Shown: positions 23,282-35,180, numbered from the stretch's first letter. The stretch is 64,000 nt of DNA from Arthrinium phaeospermum (GCA_006503535.1 QYRS01000008.1:2852001-2916000); one strand, 5' to 3'. Notes: generated by a model not told the origin, from the letters alone. Numbers and translations are program-made.

Positions 23282-25901
23282 ATGCCGTCCGATCTAGACT
23301 CCATGGATGGGTCGATCGACGACGTCCATGGACCGCGCCGGACCATGCACCCGTCGCAACCGCGGTACAAGCAGATGCCGAGACTCGACGATGAGATTGA
23401 CGACGACATCTTCTACAACCGGTCGCCCAAGCCCAGCGCCACCCAAGCCGCTGCGCAGACATTTCTAGCCATGGACGACATGTCCGAGATAGGATCGCCC
23501 AGACCATCGGGACGGGGACGGTCCTTCTCTATGGACAGCATGCGGCCCGACGAGCACCGACAGTTCGTGCCGGCCTACAAGAAGGGGCACCACCAGAGGG
23601 AGTCGTCCGACGTGATCCCGCAGTTCACCGAGGCCGCCCTGGCCGGCTTCACTATTGCGCCGAAACAACCTAGCACTTCACAGCAGCGAACCTCCCGGCG
23701 CAACAGCATAAGCGACAAGAAGAATGACACCAGCGGCTATGGTCGGAACAACCGAGATGACTACGAGGGAGCAGAGAGGCCGCTCCCCGCACTGCCCAAA
23801 AGACCGCGCGAAGACGAGATCGAGGCGGCCCGGAAGATCCTCGCGGCGGCCGAAGCCAGCAGCCGCCCGCGCCAGCCCAGCGAGAGAGCCCCCTCGCCGC
23901 CTGCGACCGTACGCTCGGCCACCCCGCCGCCCATCGGCCGACCCAGGCGCTACTTCACCGACGAGACTGAGACGGGCCCGCAGCAGACCAACAACAAGGA
24001 GCAACACGGCACGCCCGAAAAGATCCCGCCGCGGTCGTCGTCGAAGCGGCCGTCGTCTTCGGCGCGACGGAGCGTGGCGAGCATGTCCACCTTGCCGTCG
24101 CGGGTCGAGCCGGTTCTCGACCAGCACTACCAGCTGGACGGGGACGACGACTTCCGGCCGCCGCCGCAACAGGACTACAACAGCATGGGCCGCAAGCGCG
24201 GGGCCAGCCACAGCAACAGCAACGGCAACAACACCGTCACGGCCCGGGCCCGCTCCACGCGGGAGACGGACAGCCCCCGGGACGTGGACGAACTGACGAG
24301 CTACCCCCGCGGCCTCCTCCCTGTCGTATCCGCCAACGGGACGATCAAGGGCCCGGGCCGCCTGCGCCGGACCTACAGCGACGACGAGCTCTCGGTGGCG
24401 CGCGGCGGCGGGTACGCCCCCTCGTCCAAGCACAGCGTGGTGAGCGGGGGCTCGCGGCAGCACAGCAGCCGGATGCCCGAGTTCTTCAGCGAGGAGGCCT
24501 TCCAGACGGTGCTGCACAACCCCATCACGGCGCACGAGCTGCAGAAGTTCAGCGAGGCGCGCCTCTGCGGCGAGAGCGTCGCCTTCCTGGCCAAAGTGAA
24601 CGGCTACCAGGAGAGCCTGGGCGGCCTCTCGGGCCAGCTGGCGCACATCCACAAGTCGTTCATCTCGGACAGCTCCGCGACGCAGCTGCAGGGGGTCCCG
24701 CGCGAGCTGCTGCTGTCGGCGCACCGCGACATCAAGACGACGGTGGCGAGCACCTTCACGGGCATGGAGACGCTGTTTACCGACCTGCAGAGGCGGGTCG
24801 AGCAGAGCGTGTTTACGGACATTTACCCGCGGTTCGTGCGCGAGAAGGTCTCGTTGAGCGCCATTCAGGCTCTGGCCAACGACCGGCACAAGTACCAGGG
24901 TCTGGGCGACTGCTTCTGTCTTAGTGATCCCAAGTATGACTTCTCCTTTTGCTTTCATATTTCCTCTTGTGGTATATACATGCTAACAACCCCCCAGCAA
25001 AGCCGACAACCCCATCGTCTACGCCTCGGACGGCTTCGTCAAGGTGACGGGCTACAGCCGGCGCGAGGTGGTGCCGCGCAACTGCCGGTTCCTGCAGGGC
25101 CCGCAGACGGACCGCGAGACGGTGCGCAGCATGAAGATGGCCCTGGACGCGCGCAAGGACACGGTCGAGCTCATCCTCAACTACAAGAAGAACGGCGACC
25201 CCTTCTGGAACCTGCTGTACATGGCGCCCCTCTTCGACGAGACGGGCACCCTCGCCTTTTTTATCGGGGGGCAGGTCAACTGCTCCACCACCATCCACTC
25301 CAACACCGACGTCATGAAGGTCCTGGCCGGCGGGACCACTCCGGCCGCCAAAGAGACCGAGTTAGTCCCGCCGACGCGGCGGCAGATCCAGCGGCAGAGT
25401 TCCATGCCGTCGGCGCGCAAGGCTTTGCTGAAGGCGTTCGGGGTGCGCGTCGACGAGGCCCGGACGCTGGGCGAGTCCGGCATGGAGGACCAGGTGCTGG
25501 GCCGGATGGAGGGCCAGGACCTCAGCGACCAGATGAAGGAGTTCCGGACCGCCTACTCCAAGTACCTGGTCGTCCGGGCCGACACTTTTGTGATTCACTT
25601 CTACTCGGAAGGCGTCAGCGAGATGCTGCACCCGGGCAACACGGCGGGCCTGGTGACGGGCCAGGAGGTTTTCCGGTTCTTCAAGGCCAACATGGTCAGC
25701 AAGGAGACCGACTACCGCAGCCGCGTGCGGCTGGCGACGCGCAACGGCAACCCCATCAGCGTCGAGATCCGGCTGCAGACGCGGCGCAGCGCGCTCTACC
25801 GCGGGGACGAGCGGTTCGTCACGCACTGGACGCCGCTCAAGGACGAGAACTCGGCGACGGAGTGGGTGGTCATTACTTTGGCTCCCACCATGGGGCTGTA
25901 A
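23282..25901 (+). CDS. RGS-LOV photoreceptor (BcLOV4-type)
   Basis: Exons 23282-24933 and 24998-25901 (64-nt intron, gtatga donor, tgctaac branch, cccccag acceptor) give 851 aa. A long disordered N-terminus is followed by an RGS domain at about 407-540 (VLHNPITAHELQKFSEA, SVFTDIYPRFVREKVS). A LOV domain follows at about 552-660. It has NPIVYASDGFVKVTGY and the flavin motif RNCRFLQG with the photoactive Cys580. After LOV comes a basic amphipathic segment (RRQIQRQSSMPSARKALLK, about 677-695), as in the RGS-LOV proteins that bind anionic membrane lipids in light. A second PAS-like domain (about 727-850) ends the protein. Known relatives move to the plasma membrane on blue light; coupling to G-protein signalling through RGS is the family expectation. 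The start is the first ATG in frame. Confidence 0.92.
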
Positions 25902-26294
25902 GCTTCCAAATTGCGTAATACCCAGCGACTGGACTTTTCATGACGTCGTTTCTGGCGCTTTTCTATGTAATAGATAATGGCTCAAATACCAGGTGGACTT
26001 AGATAGTAATGAAATAGGACATCAAACCAACCGATTTCGGGACGAAGCCAATCAACTTGCTCACTGGGGCTTGATTAGGAAACTCTGGGTTGCTAGTCAA
26101 ACCCAATTTCTGGTACAGGACGACGTGGCGGTGGTGGCTTTGCAACTCTCTCGGATACCTCTCTGGCTTAAAGCCTACTAAATCTTCCGACCCCAGAAAC
26201 TATGTACTTGGAAGAATATTCCAAGGGCCACTTCACTCTTCGTCCTAACCGCCGGCCACTACCATTCCCACCAATCTCTCACTCTACAGACAAC

Positions 26295-26864
26295 ATGTCG
26301 CACCCTTTCCCGTGGCATCTAGTCGCCTCTGTTTCGGGTTGGCTACGCCTCCTGACCCTGACCCCCCAGGCGCAAGCCGCTTTGCTAAACTCCACCACCG
26401 CGCTGCACCGGGTGACGGTCGCCTGGATCCTGCTTGCGCCCGCCATCGCGGTCCTCCTGTCCATGTACTGCCCCGAATGGGTGTCAACCTTCAACGCGGC
26501 GACGTCCCTCTTCGGTCTCTACTACGCGACCAGAATCTATGGGACGTACACCCCGGAAGAGATCCTGCCGCAACAGGAGAGCGAGGATATCAAATCGATC
26601 GCGAAGGAGCTGTGCGGTAGTGGTCGTTACACCATATCGTGGACGGCGCTGGACTTGACCGAGAAATGTCTTGCCCTTGTGCCGGCGACCGCGGACCAAG
26701 AAGAGGTGCTGTTGCAGGTCAGGAAGGCGCAGCAGGCCTACGCTGGCATGCTTAGACGGATGCACCGCTCTCGGTTTGGGTCATTGAAGCCTGGGGCTAC
26801 GTCTTCGACTCTCGACGCGAACCCTAGTGCCGAAGGAGATGGGAAGATTGCGAGCCAACCCTAG
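26295..26864 (+). CDS. Hypothetical membrane protein (189 aa)
   Basis: A single frame. The ATG at 26295 (MSHPFPWHL) is preferred over an upstream in-frame ATG at 26202, because it is followed at once by a coherent protein and preceded by leader-like CT-rich sequence. One strong hydrophobic helix (TVAWILLAPAIAVLLSMY) is followed by a moderately hydrophobic stretch (SLFGLYYATRIYG). The hydrophilic C-terminal half contains helical segments (EEVLLQVRKAQQAYAGML). I do not recognise the family. Confidence 0.6.
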   Translation: MSHPFPWHLVASVSGWLRLLTLTPQAQAALLNSTTALHRVTVAWILLAPAIAVLLSMYCPEWVSTFNAATSLFGLYYATRIYGTYTPEEILPQQESEDIKSIAKELCGSGRYTISWTALDLTEKCLALVPATADQEEVLLQVRKAQQAYAGMLRRMHRSRFGSLKPGATSSTLDANPSAEGDGKIASQP

Positions 26865-27315
26865 GCGAAGCCCCCTATGAGAATACAGTCCGTACTTCTA
26901 CGTTCCCGAGTTCTATTTGCTTGCCACAGTGATCAATTGGAAAAACCTCGGCATAATTGCACCGTCGATACTGTCGTGACACCAGTCTTTCCCGAACCCC
27001 CCTTCATGATCCACATCTTTATGGGTTAGGCAGCCAGATTCACGGAACGCCGGCTGTAGAGTCAGATATTACCAGTTCAAATTAATAAAAGAATTCGCAG
27101 ACGGATAATTTCCGGAGGAAAAGGAGTAGTGAGTTTTATTACAACTGGATAGCTAAAATAGAGGGACATATATGGATTGCAACGAGAACGTGATACCTGG
27201 GACCGTGTTTTACTGACAAAAGTAATTACCCAGCTTTGCTTGTCTGTGTTGAACATTTCCCCTGAGTAATCTCCCGCTGGATGTTTCATCTCTTTAGGAG
27301 GTGACTGCAGTCTCA

Positions 27316-28820
27316 CTAGTGTCTTGGGAATCGGGGTCTATTCTTTCTCAAGAATAAATCTTCGAAAGAATAGCGCCCAGCCTCGATTATTCTCAGTGCC
27401 AACTCTTCCCCCTGCAACATCCTTTGAAAACCTATATTCTACTCTGTCGTTAGTTTGAGAAATGTAAAATCATGGATTGGTTGTGTCTTTGGCTCACCTA
27501 GTAAAGCTTTGATACACTCCAGGAATATTGATGCTACCAGGACCAAGGCTACAATTTGCCCGAATCCCCATTCATTCTCGGAATTACCCGACAGGTATCT
27601 GTCGTTCGAAGCCCTGAGTGCATAGACCATGTAGCCGTGAACAGGGTATTGAATCAATGCCAAGACCAGGACCTGGATTCGCGCTTCGTAGGGTGTTACA
27701 TCCAACATCCCATGGGGACTTGACTCCAAGAAACCTTTGACAAAAGCCTGGAGCACGCGTTGCAATTGTGGGTTCGGTACGCCGATTTCGTGCCTTTGTT
27801 CGTTTGTGGGCGAGAGCAGGGCCTCTCTTAGCCTCGCACGGGACGGGTCATGAACTACCAAAGGTAGTCGATACACCGCTGTTATGTATTTGATGATCTT
27901 ATGGATGTCGTTGTCAATACCACTGGGTGTGTCGTCCATCTGGATGGCCTCGACTCTTTTGAACTCGGCCATCACATATGCTCGCGCCACGGTATAGGAT
28001 ACAGATAGGCTGGAGAATAGCCAAAAGGCTGTTATGCCGAGATATATGTTGTCAACGTATGGATGAGATGCATCAAACGCTGATATTCTTTCCGTGTTAT
28101 AGCACCTTCCGGAGATATTGTCGTCCCACGTCCGTAGTTTCAGCCCGAAGAGTACAGTAAATGCAAGGTAAAGCGACATGTATACAGATGTTAGTAAGCC
28201 GCTGAAGAATAAGCCTTCTGGTCCCTTAGAAGTGGTAGCCACAGCTGCTGCAGCAGACACACTGGTGACGTTAGCTGAATACTTTATGTCGAAAGAGTGA
28301 CAGGAGTTGTACCCAGTGAAATTGACCACATCATAGACGATATGGAAATGGTAGAGTCCCAAGGTCTGATGTTGAGCCAAAGCACCGATGAGCAGAGCGA
28401 TTCCTGGTGGATTTCAATTAAGAACAAGCTCTAAAAGGCGTGAGATGCGTCCAACTAACCGTTCAGCAGCTGTGTATTGCCGATCGTTCTTAATACTCGG
28501 TCGATTAGGGTAATGGCGTTACCGGAGTATTGATGCGGCTCGTGCATCTGCACGCTGCCATCCCTGCCGGGTTCCGCATCATTGCTACTGAGGCTAGCTT
28601 CTGCACCGCGTTGGGCGTCGCGTTTGCGAAGAAGGGTCTCGATCCAGATAGACCAGCCAGAGAGGAAAAAAGATAGACCGGCTTGTATCGTGAATGAAAG
28701 AATGATCTGAGCGCGTTGCATGAGTAACGCGAACGGGCCAAAAAGTAAGTACGTGAGATAAGCACCTACTCCTAGTCCAGCTATGTCAGGGTTCGTGCTC
28801 CCTACGTCTGCGCAGGCCAT
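27316..28820 (-). CDS. Multi-pass membrane protein of unknown function
   Basis: Three exons in transcript order: 28820-28460, 28403-27498, 27431-27316 (460 aa). Introns: gttagt donor with ccaccag acceptor, and gtgagc donor with a CTAAC branch and atatag acceptor; both keep frame. There are about seven to eight hydrophobic segments, for example LTYLLFGPFALLM, ILSFTIQAGLSFFLSGW, YMSLYLAFTVLFGL, LGITAFWLFSSLSVSY and IVALVLVASIFLECI. A large soluble loop separates the last groups. Exon 3 adds a charged tail (EELALRIIEAGRYSFEDLF). If intron 2 is retained, a short alternative C-terminus results. No family is recognised; it resembles poorly characterised fungal polytopic proteins. Confidence 0.75.
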
Positions 28821-29495
28821 GATTAATATTGGTGTTGTTGGAGCCTGAAATGAGTTTGAAATTGCAGGGAGCTAGATCAGGCTGAGATTATCAGTTAAGC
28901 TGCGTATGTCAGAAAATCTAGACGGATGCCGTAAGTAATGCAATTATTATGAGATACGACTCCCCGAAAACAAATTGCCAAATCGGTTTCGAATTCGCGT
29001 TGATAAATGATCTGGTGTCGATGTAGATAAGTGTAATAATCTGGGATGGAGATGCGACATGATCATGATCTTGAGACTCATGTTTGACTGTTTTGAATCA
29101 GAATGAAAATCTATTTTTAGAAACATGAACCTAACTACTGCCAAGCCTGAGCTGATGCGCCTCTCGATGTCATCCTTTAAGAGAACCCGTGTTGCCTTAT
29201 AACGATTGGGCTCTGGCCTGCAAAGCTGTGGCTTGACTGTTACGCCTCATCAAAAGCTAAGCGAGTCTAGACCCAAGCTTACAATCAGTGTTCAAATATA
29301 GAAGTGATCTGCACGCAGCCTTGACATAGTTAAAACAGAGCTGCAATTAGCGCGTAAAACACGGAATACTTCATCCAGTATTTTTCTTTATTGCGTTGTC
29401 TGCAAAGTATCCCGTTTAGCCAATGGCAAATGGACTCAGTGGTGGAGTGAAAACGAAGAGTACCTAGACTCGTGAGATTGTTCATACCATTCTAT
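28821..29495. other. Intergenic region, AT-rich
   Basis: No gene seen. It lies between the start of one leftward gene and the 3' end of another. Confidence 0.45.
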
Positions 29496-30899
29496 TTAAA
29501 GCCTCAAGTGACTTTTCATCTCGAAGCTCCGATTCCCATCAATGTCAACAACCACCTCCCGAGTTCGGGTGATGCCCCCGCTAAGGTTACTTTGCCCACT
29601 CTGTGCATCCATACCAACATTGCCACGCATGTCTCTGCACCCATACATCCCCGAGTTATGGTGGTTGCTCTGCCTAATGTACCCTCCTGTCGACGGGGAC
29701 TTGGAACCGTAGTGCCTCTTCGTCGCGTCCCTGAACAGCACGCGCAGCACCGGGACGCAGGCCGCAATGATCGTGGCGTTGGGCTCCGCCAGGGTGAATA
29801 TCCAGAAGATGACCAGGTTGTACTTGACTATTACCGCCAAGTGTCAGCGATTTGAAGATACGTCATGTCAACTAGAGACTCACAGTCTGGGACCCTCGAG
29901 TCGAGGGTGGTGACGCTCTGTACGGCTTTCATGATACCAGTAACGCCTGCACTAGTGAAAGTCAGTAGATAAGATCACATGCGGGACTTGAATGAGTCTT
30001 ACGTGACACCAAAGCTCATGCCGATGGCGAGACTGATCCTCTCCGACCTCCTCATCTGCAAGTCCATCAATACTTTCCACTGGTAACCGTGTTAGTAGGA
30101 GACAAGAACAGTCACTCCACCCTCCGGCAGGGCATCGCGACTCACGGGTAACAAAGCCAACACGAAGTCCGCCATACTAGAGTAGAGCGAGCTGAAGATG
30201 TTGAGCACAACCGCATGGCTGGCATTCCAGCAACTGGTGTGCAAGTCGTGTGGTGTCTCCCCCTGGCAGAAAGGGCGCCATAGCAGTACGATGTGGATGA
30301 TAAAGACAATGTTGATGCTGCCGATGACGAACCAGACAACGTATCGCTGCCAGGCTCGGGTGATTTGGATTAGGGTCACCGCGAACGAGGTTTTGGTCAG
30401 CGAAAGTGACACCATGTGGCAAGCTGTTTGCTTCATCATTAGTGGTGAGCGACTATGAAAGGCTACTGTGAGTTGAGAGCCTTGTTGGTGGGAGATGCCT
30501 ACTGTGGGCGCATCGAGCGAGTAGTGTGATGGTATTCTCTCCCAACACCGTGTCTATGTACCCCATGCTCATCGCTTTGGTCAGTAGGGAGGTCGAGCAA
30601 AGCATGCAGACCCACCCAGCGGCCAGAACAAAGTCGTCGCGCATGAGGTTTCCGGAACGGCTCATGCGACAATAGAAGCGGAGAGCCATGAACGATGTCG
30701 AAATGGCGAGCATGACCCAGATCGAGGTGTCAACTAGGACGGCCGGCTGCCCCGGGGCGAACTTGCGGGTGCCATCCCGAGCAAGCAGTAGAATACCAGA
30801 GCCAGGGGAGGTGCTCTGCACCGACTTGATGAGCTCGTGATTCATCATTACCGAAGCATCGTAAGGGTTTAACATCGAGGAGAACTGATCGACATTCAA
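29496..30899 (-). CDS. Rhodopsin-like (PTH11-related) fungal integral membrane protein
   Basis: Five exons in transcript order: 30899-30503, 30423-30146, 30079-30003, 29951-29884, 29827-29496. All junctions have GT-AG ends and matching phases (383 aa). Seven hydrophobic helices are visible, from VDTSIWVMLAISTSFMALRFY through LVIFWIFTLAEPNATIIAACVP. The pattern RFYCRMSR..NLMRDDFVLAAGW is the signature start of the fungal rhodopsin-like domain found in PTH11-type receptors. There is no N-terminal CFEM domain. The last helix (EPNATIIAACVPVLRVLF) and the Ser/Asn-rich cytoplasmic tail are also typical. The family is widely expanded in Pezizomycotina; most members have no known ligand. Confidence 0.85.
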
Positions 30900-31753
30900 G
30901 CGGATAAAGGGGTGCGAGAAGGACCCATCATCTAGTTATATAATCGTTGTTGAAAACTCTATGTGGGTGGTTAAGCTTTGCATTACCCCTTACACGTGGG
31001 ACAGGGGTATATTCGGGCCTTTGCTGCGACACTCCTCGACCATGCTCGCTCAGTTGGCTCTTTCCCGCCATTGCAATGGAACACCCAACACTTTCTATAT
31101 TGGGTCTTGATCACTTTGACTCCTTTTGCTCAGCCAAAACCTACTTGATCATATATTGCCAGTTTCGATGCCGGGAACCAGTCAGCCACCTGAGAAAAGG
31201 CCGTACCCTCGCCAGTCTCCTCCTTCATCAGGTCAATACGATGCAGCTTGCTCTAATAAAATTGGAAACGAAGTGAGGGGGCCTCAACCCAGGATTATCT
31301 GGTTCGTTTTAATGTTTGCTTGTTTGCCAGATTTTACATGGGTTGTGATTGGCGTGACAGTGTAGACCTAGAAAACATCCATCTAGACCAGTCCGCCAAG
31401 GAGCTCTCCAGTCTTCTCATTCGCCGGGCCGGGGATTGGTACGGAACTGCCGGGAATCTCAACCCCACACACCACCATATGCGTGAAAGGCGGGGGTGGA
31501 AATGAGACCACGAGACTCTGGTTTGCTTGCGGCGAATGTCGCTTCAAAAAATACCACACTGCGGATATGCACTCACCCGATAGCGTGAGAAGACGGACCC
31601 CTGCATAATCGGAAAGTCCGATGCAAGGGGACCGGCTGCATAACGGCCAAGCCAGCTTTAAGAGCCAACCATCCCGTGTGTAGCCATTCCATCAACATCT
31701 CATTCCGTATCAAGGGAACCGTCCTCCAAGTAGTAAACACAATCACCGTTGCT
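30900..31753. other. Divergent intergenic region
   Basis: No gene supported. It is shared upstream sequence of the rhodopsin-like gene (leftward) and the FAD oxidase gene (rightward). Confidence 0.45.
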
Positions 31754-33561
31754 ATGCGTTCCACTTTGTTCTCCGTCGCGGTTGCCGCTGTGGCCGATCT
31801 TGTCGTCTCCCAAACAGCTGCAACAACACCCGATGGTTTACTTGGCGTAAGTCAACCCGAAAACGTGATTTCCGTCTTTTATGCACGCATGTTAAGTCAC
31901 TGATTCGTTGGGTGCAGTGCAAAGCCCTAGCAGCGGCCGGACTCGGAGACGGCATATTGTTCCCCTCCACTCCCGGCAACGGCTACCACGCCAGCCTCGA
32001 GTCTTACTACGGTCTCAACAGCCGGGAAATCAACCCGTCCTGCGTCTTCCAACCAGGGACTACACAGCATGTCTCTCGCGCCATCAAAGCGCTATCGAAA
32101 CTTCCTTCGGTGCGCATTGCCGTCCGGGGCGGCGGCCACAGCATCTGGCCCAACAACAACATTGCCGATGGCGTGACCATCGACCTGAGTCTCCTTGACC
32201 GGACCGAAGTCCACTTGCCCTCCGCGCCCCATGCGCCTGTGAGTTTCAACCGTAATATATGGGTACAAAGCACCAAAAGACTAACACCAGCGGCCAACCA
32301 GCCTATTGCCGCCGTCGGCGCCGGCTCCAGGTGGGCCCCTGCCCTGCTCGAGGTGGAAAAGTACGGGCTCTCCATCAACGCCGGCCGCGTCGGCAACGTG
32401 GGCGTCGCCGGCCTCACCCTCGGGGGCGGCCTCTCCTTCCACTCGGGCCGGCACGGCTTCACCTGCGACGACGTGGCCAACTACGAAGTCGTCCTCGCCG
32501 ACGGCCAGATCGTCAACGCCAACCGGAAACAAAACCCGGACCTCTTCAAGGCGCTCAAGGGCGGCGGCGGCAACTTCGGCATCGTGACCCGGTTCGACTT
32601 TGCCGCCTTCCCCGCCGGCAGGCTGTACGGCGGCATGGTCACGACCTCGTGGGACCACCGGGACGCCGTACTCGACTCGTTCGTGCGGCTGATCTCCATC
32701 AATGAGCGGCACCCCGCCGACAGCCAGATCGTCATCTACATGTATGAAGCAGCGACTCGCTCGCTCGTTGTCTCGTCGACTCTGATCAACACGGACGGCA
32801 ACACCAACTCCACTTCGTTCGAGCCCATGGCCGCCGTACCTTGGCTCGCCGACTCCAGGAAGACCCAGACGTATGGCGAGTTAGCGGCCGCCACAGCAGA
32901 TCCTGGGGGCGACCGGTGAGTTCTTCTTGGCAAAGGCCGCTCATGCTTTTCACATCTGCTCTGAAAACTCCCTTGAACTAACGACTCGCTTCTTTAGCTA
33001 CGTGTGGTTCTCCCTCTGCTTCCAAAACAACAAGCGCGTCATCGACAAGGCCACCGAGCTGTTCGAAAGGCTCCGCGACGAAGCCCCGGGCGACATGATG
33101 GCCGACGTGCACCGCCTCATCTGGGTCTTCCAGCAGCTGCCGAAGCACTACGCGCAGAAGAACCCCGGCGGCAACGTGCTGGGCGTCGACAAGACCCTGG
33201 CCGAGGACGCCGTCGTCTGGCTGGGCGAGGCCAACGTCAGGACACCGAAAGCCGAGGCCTTCTTCCAGGGCAAGATGGCAGACATCACGAAGGAGCTCGA
33301 GGCTTTTGCGGAGTCGGTCAATGCGGCGTCGCGGTGGCGGTACATGAACTATGTCAACCAGGACCAGGACCCTATCAAGACATATGGCCAAGAGGCAAGT
33401 CTCTTTCCTCGGAGTCTGCATTGAATCGAGAGCCTATCGCTAACAAGAAGTCCATGGGACAGAACATCGCGTTTATGAAGAGGGTCGCTGCCAAGTACGA
33501 CCCGCAGGGGTTCTTTCAGACCAGAGTTCCGGGTGGCTTCAAGATAACACACGTCGCGTAA
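31754..33561 (+). CDS. Secreted FAD-linked oxidase, berberine-bridge-enzyme-like
   Basis: Five exons: 31754-31846, 31918-32238, 32302-32915, 32998-33394, 33451-33561 (511 aa). The signal peptide (MRSTLFSVAVAAVADLVVS) is followed by the PCMH-type FAD fold. Visible motifs are PSVRIAVRGGGHS with His105 as the likely covalent FAD site, GLTLGGGLSFHSGRHG, and the C-terminal BBE segment ending KYDPQGFFQTRVPGGF. Intron 2 is 63 nt and free of stops in frame. Intron 4 appears to use a GC donor (GAG|GCAAGT) with a CTAAC branch; a GT donor nearby gives the wrong phase. Such enzymes oxidise sugars or secondary metabolites outside the cell, or act in biosynthetic pathways. There is no polyketide or peptide synthase nearby. 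Confidence 0.9.
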
Positions 33562-34145
33562 GGTTCATTGGCAGTGCCTCTGGCAGAGAGTAGGTGTTTA
33601 CCTGTAGGGGGGTAATAGAGCCCGCCGAGTGTAATGATTTGCAGTAACATGGTAGCAAAGCTTCCACGGCTCCTGACTAATGCCACAAGAGCCAATACAT
33701 CCAGGCTTACATTGGTGGTAGGGGCCATATCGCCTTGTGTGTAACGATTTCAGAAACGTTCGTATCGGACGGCTAAGATCACTCAGAATATTGCAACGGA
33801 GTTCCCATTGTGGGCACGTCTACCTCAGCAAGTAATATAGACCCCAATACTCAGCCTACTCCTTCCTGCACGCCCCCCTCCCCCTTTTTTCTTCAATGTC
33901 AAGACAGCCCCTCAAATAGAGCCTTGAAATTGGTACCACCCCAGCCGGCGTAGAGAAGCGTAAAATTTCACAGCCCGAAGTTATGTGATTGTGTGTAATT
34001 GGATAAGATAAGTGAGAAACGACAGTAACGATTGGTTCTCGGTTTGCACATGATAAGCATGGCCAAACAGGGAACCAGTCCAATAGGAAAATTTTCCCTC
34101 CCCCCTTCTCGGCCCCCCTGGCTTGTCCCCCATGCCGTCATGTGC
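33562..34145. other. Convergent intergenic region
   Basis: About 580 bp between two genes pointing at each other. No gene seen; a C-rich and T-rich tract lies at 33871-33893. Confidence 0.45.
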
Positions 34146-35180
34146 TCAGAAACTGTCCCCATTATGCATCTCACCATCCGCTCTCATTTCGTTCCCCTCC
34201 CACCGGTACTTGTGGGCTACAGGGCGGACGCCGTTCTCGAACTGCACACCATTATGCATCCTTTCGACAAGAGCGGGGTCCGCAACCGCATCTGTTTCTG
34301 GTGTTTCTTTGATGTTACCCCGATACGTCGTATTTGCCGAGACGCGGAGCAGGTCCTCTTCCTGGATGGAGTTTCGCACTTTGGGGCCGTTGTGCATAGT
34401 CCCGCGCCCGGTCATGACGTTGTCCTCATAGGTGGCTGGGGTCGCGGCCCGAGCACCACCTGAAGTCAGCCACTGGGATTGATGCGGATGGCCCTGCCTT
34501 GGGGGTTGATGTCGGGAATCCCCGGGCTCCAAGTGGCGGTTGTCATCCCAAAGGACGACTTCTTTGCCTTGGTCTCCGACCTCGCGCGAGAACTGAAAGC
34601 ACACGAGGCTGTCACTCCCAGTCTCCGTTGAGTGAATATGTGCTGGGTCTTCGCAATGCTGGATTCGGCACGGGTCATGGCCAGAAGCATCGTGGTCGGC
34701 CAGTCTGACTCCGCCGTCTTCCTCCATCAGTTCCATCTCGCGCTCTGTGGTAAGATCCATTGCTGCTGTCTCTGCTCGTCGCTGGCGGTATTGGGGTCTA
34801 GTCTTGATCTCGTCCAGAGTAATTTTGGCAATGTACAAGGAAAGTGTGCTCTTCTTTTCTTCGATAGACTTGAAAGTGCGACTGTAGCGCTTCTCCCTGA
34901 TCACGAAGGCAATCGACGCGAAGAAGCGGTTATTTCGCTTGGGAATTGTGAAGGGTTCGAGCATGGCCGCGAGGGACCGGGTGCAGCTAGTTATTTCAGG
35001 CGTGTTCAAGCAAGGCTCCTGGTGGATCTGCCGAAGGAGGGGGTGCAGGTCGCGGACTCTTTCCTGGTAGTTTCGCGATGTCTCGGTGGCGTGGTAAAGC
35101 TGGTCGAAGAGCCCGCATAGCTTCAAACAGTACTCCGCTGCCTGTGCAGCACTCATCACGAGGGCCAACACTTCTGCCAT
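34146..35180 (-). CDS. SesA/HeLo-like N-terminal domain protein with three C-terminal MHNG motifs
   Basis: A single exon of 344 aa. The start MAEVLALVMSAAQAAEYCLK is the usual beginning of the fungal STAND/SesA N-terminal helical domain; an in-frame ATG six codons upstream (35198) is less typical. The helical domain spans about 1-130. A disordered region follows, with no NB-ARC, NACHT or repeat domain. The C-terminus carries three copies of a motif built as Y-x2/3-N ... MHNG: TYEDNVMTGRGTMHNGPKV (MHNG at 262-265), one with a longer insert (308-311), and KYRWEGNEMRADGEMHNG at the very end (338-341). A weaker fourth copy (WDDNRHLEPGDSRHQ) may precede them. The neighbouring divergent gene at 36087 carries the same motif. 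A homotypic oligomerisation or amyloid-type signalling role is inferred. Confidence 0.75.
   Translation of the reverse strand: MAEVLALVMSAAQAAEYCLKLCGLFDQLYHATETSRNYQERVRDLHPLLRQIHQEPCLNTPEITSCTRSLAAMLEPFTIPKRNNRFFASIAFVIREKRYSRTFKSIEEKKSTLSLYIAKITLDEIKTRPQYRQRRAETAAMDLTTEREMELMEEDGGVRLADHDASGHDPCRIQHCEDPAHIHSTETGSDSLVCFQFSREVGDQGKEVVLWDDNRHLEPGDSRHQPPRQGHPHQSQWLTSGGARAATPATYEDNVMTGRGTMHNGPKVRNSIQEEDLLRVSANTTYRGNIKETPETDAVADPALVERMHNGVQFENGVRPVAHKYRWEGNEMRADGEMHNGDSF

Noticed and set aside
23678..24958. 426-codon minus-strand frame opposite the RGS-LOV gene
   Set aside because: Antisense shadow in GC-rich coding sequence; no domain recognisable.
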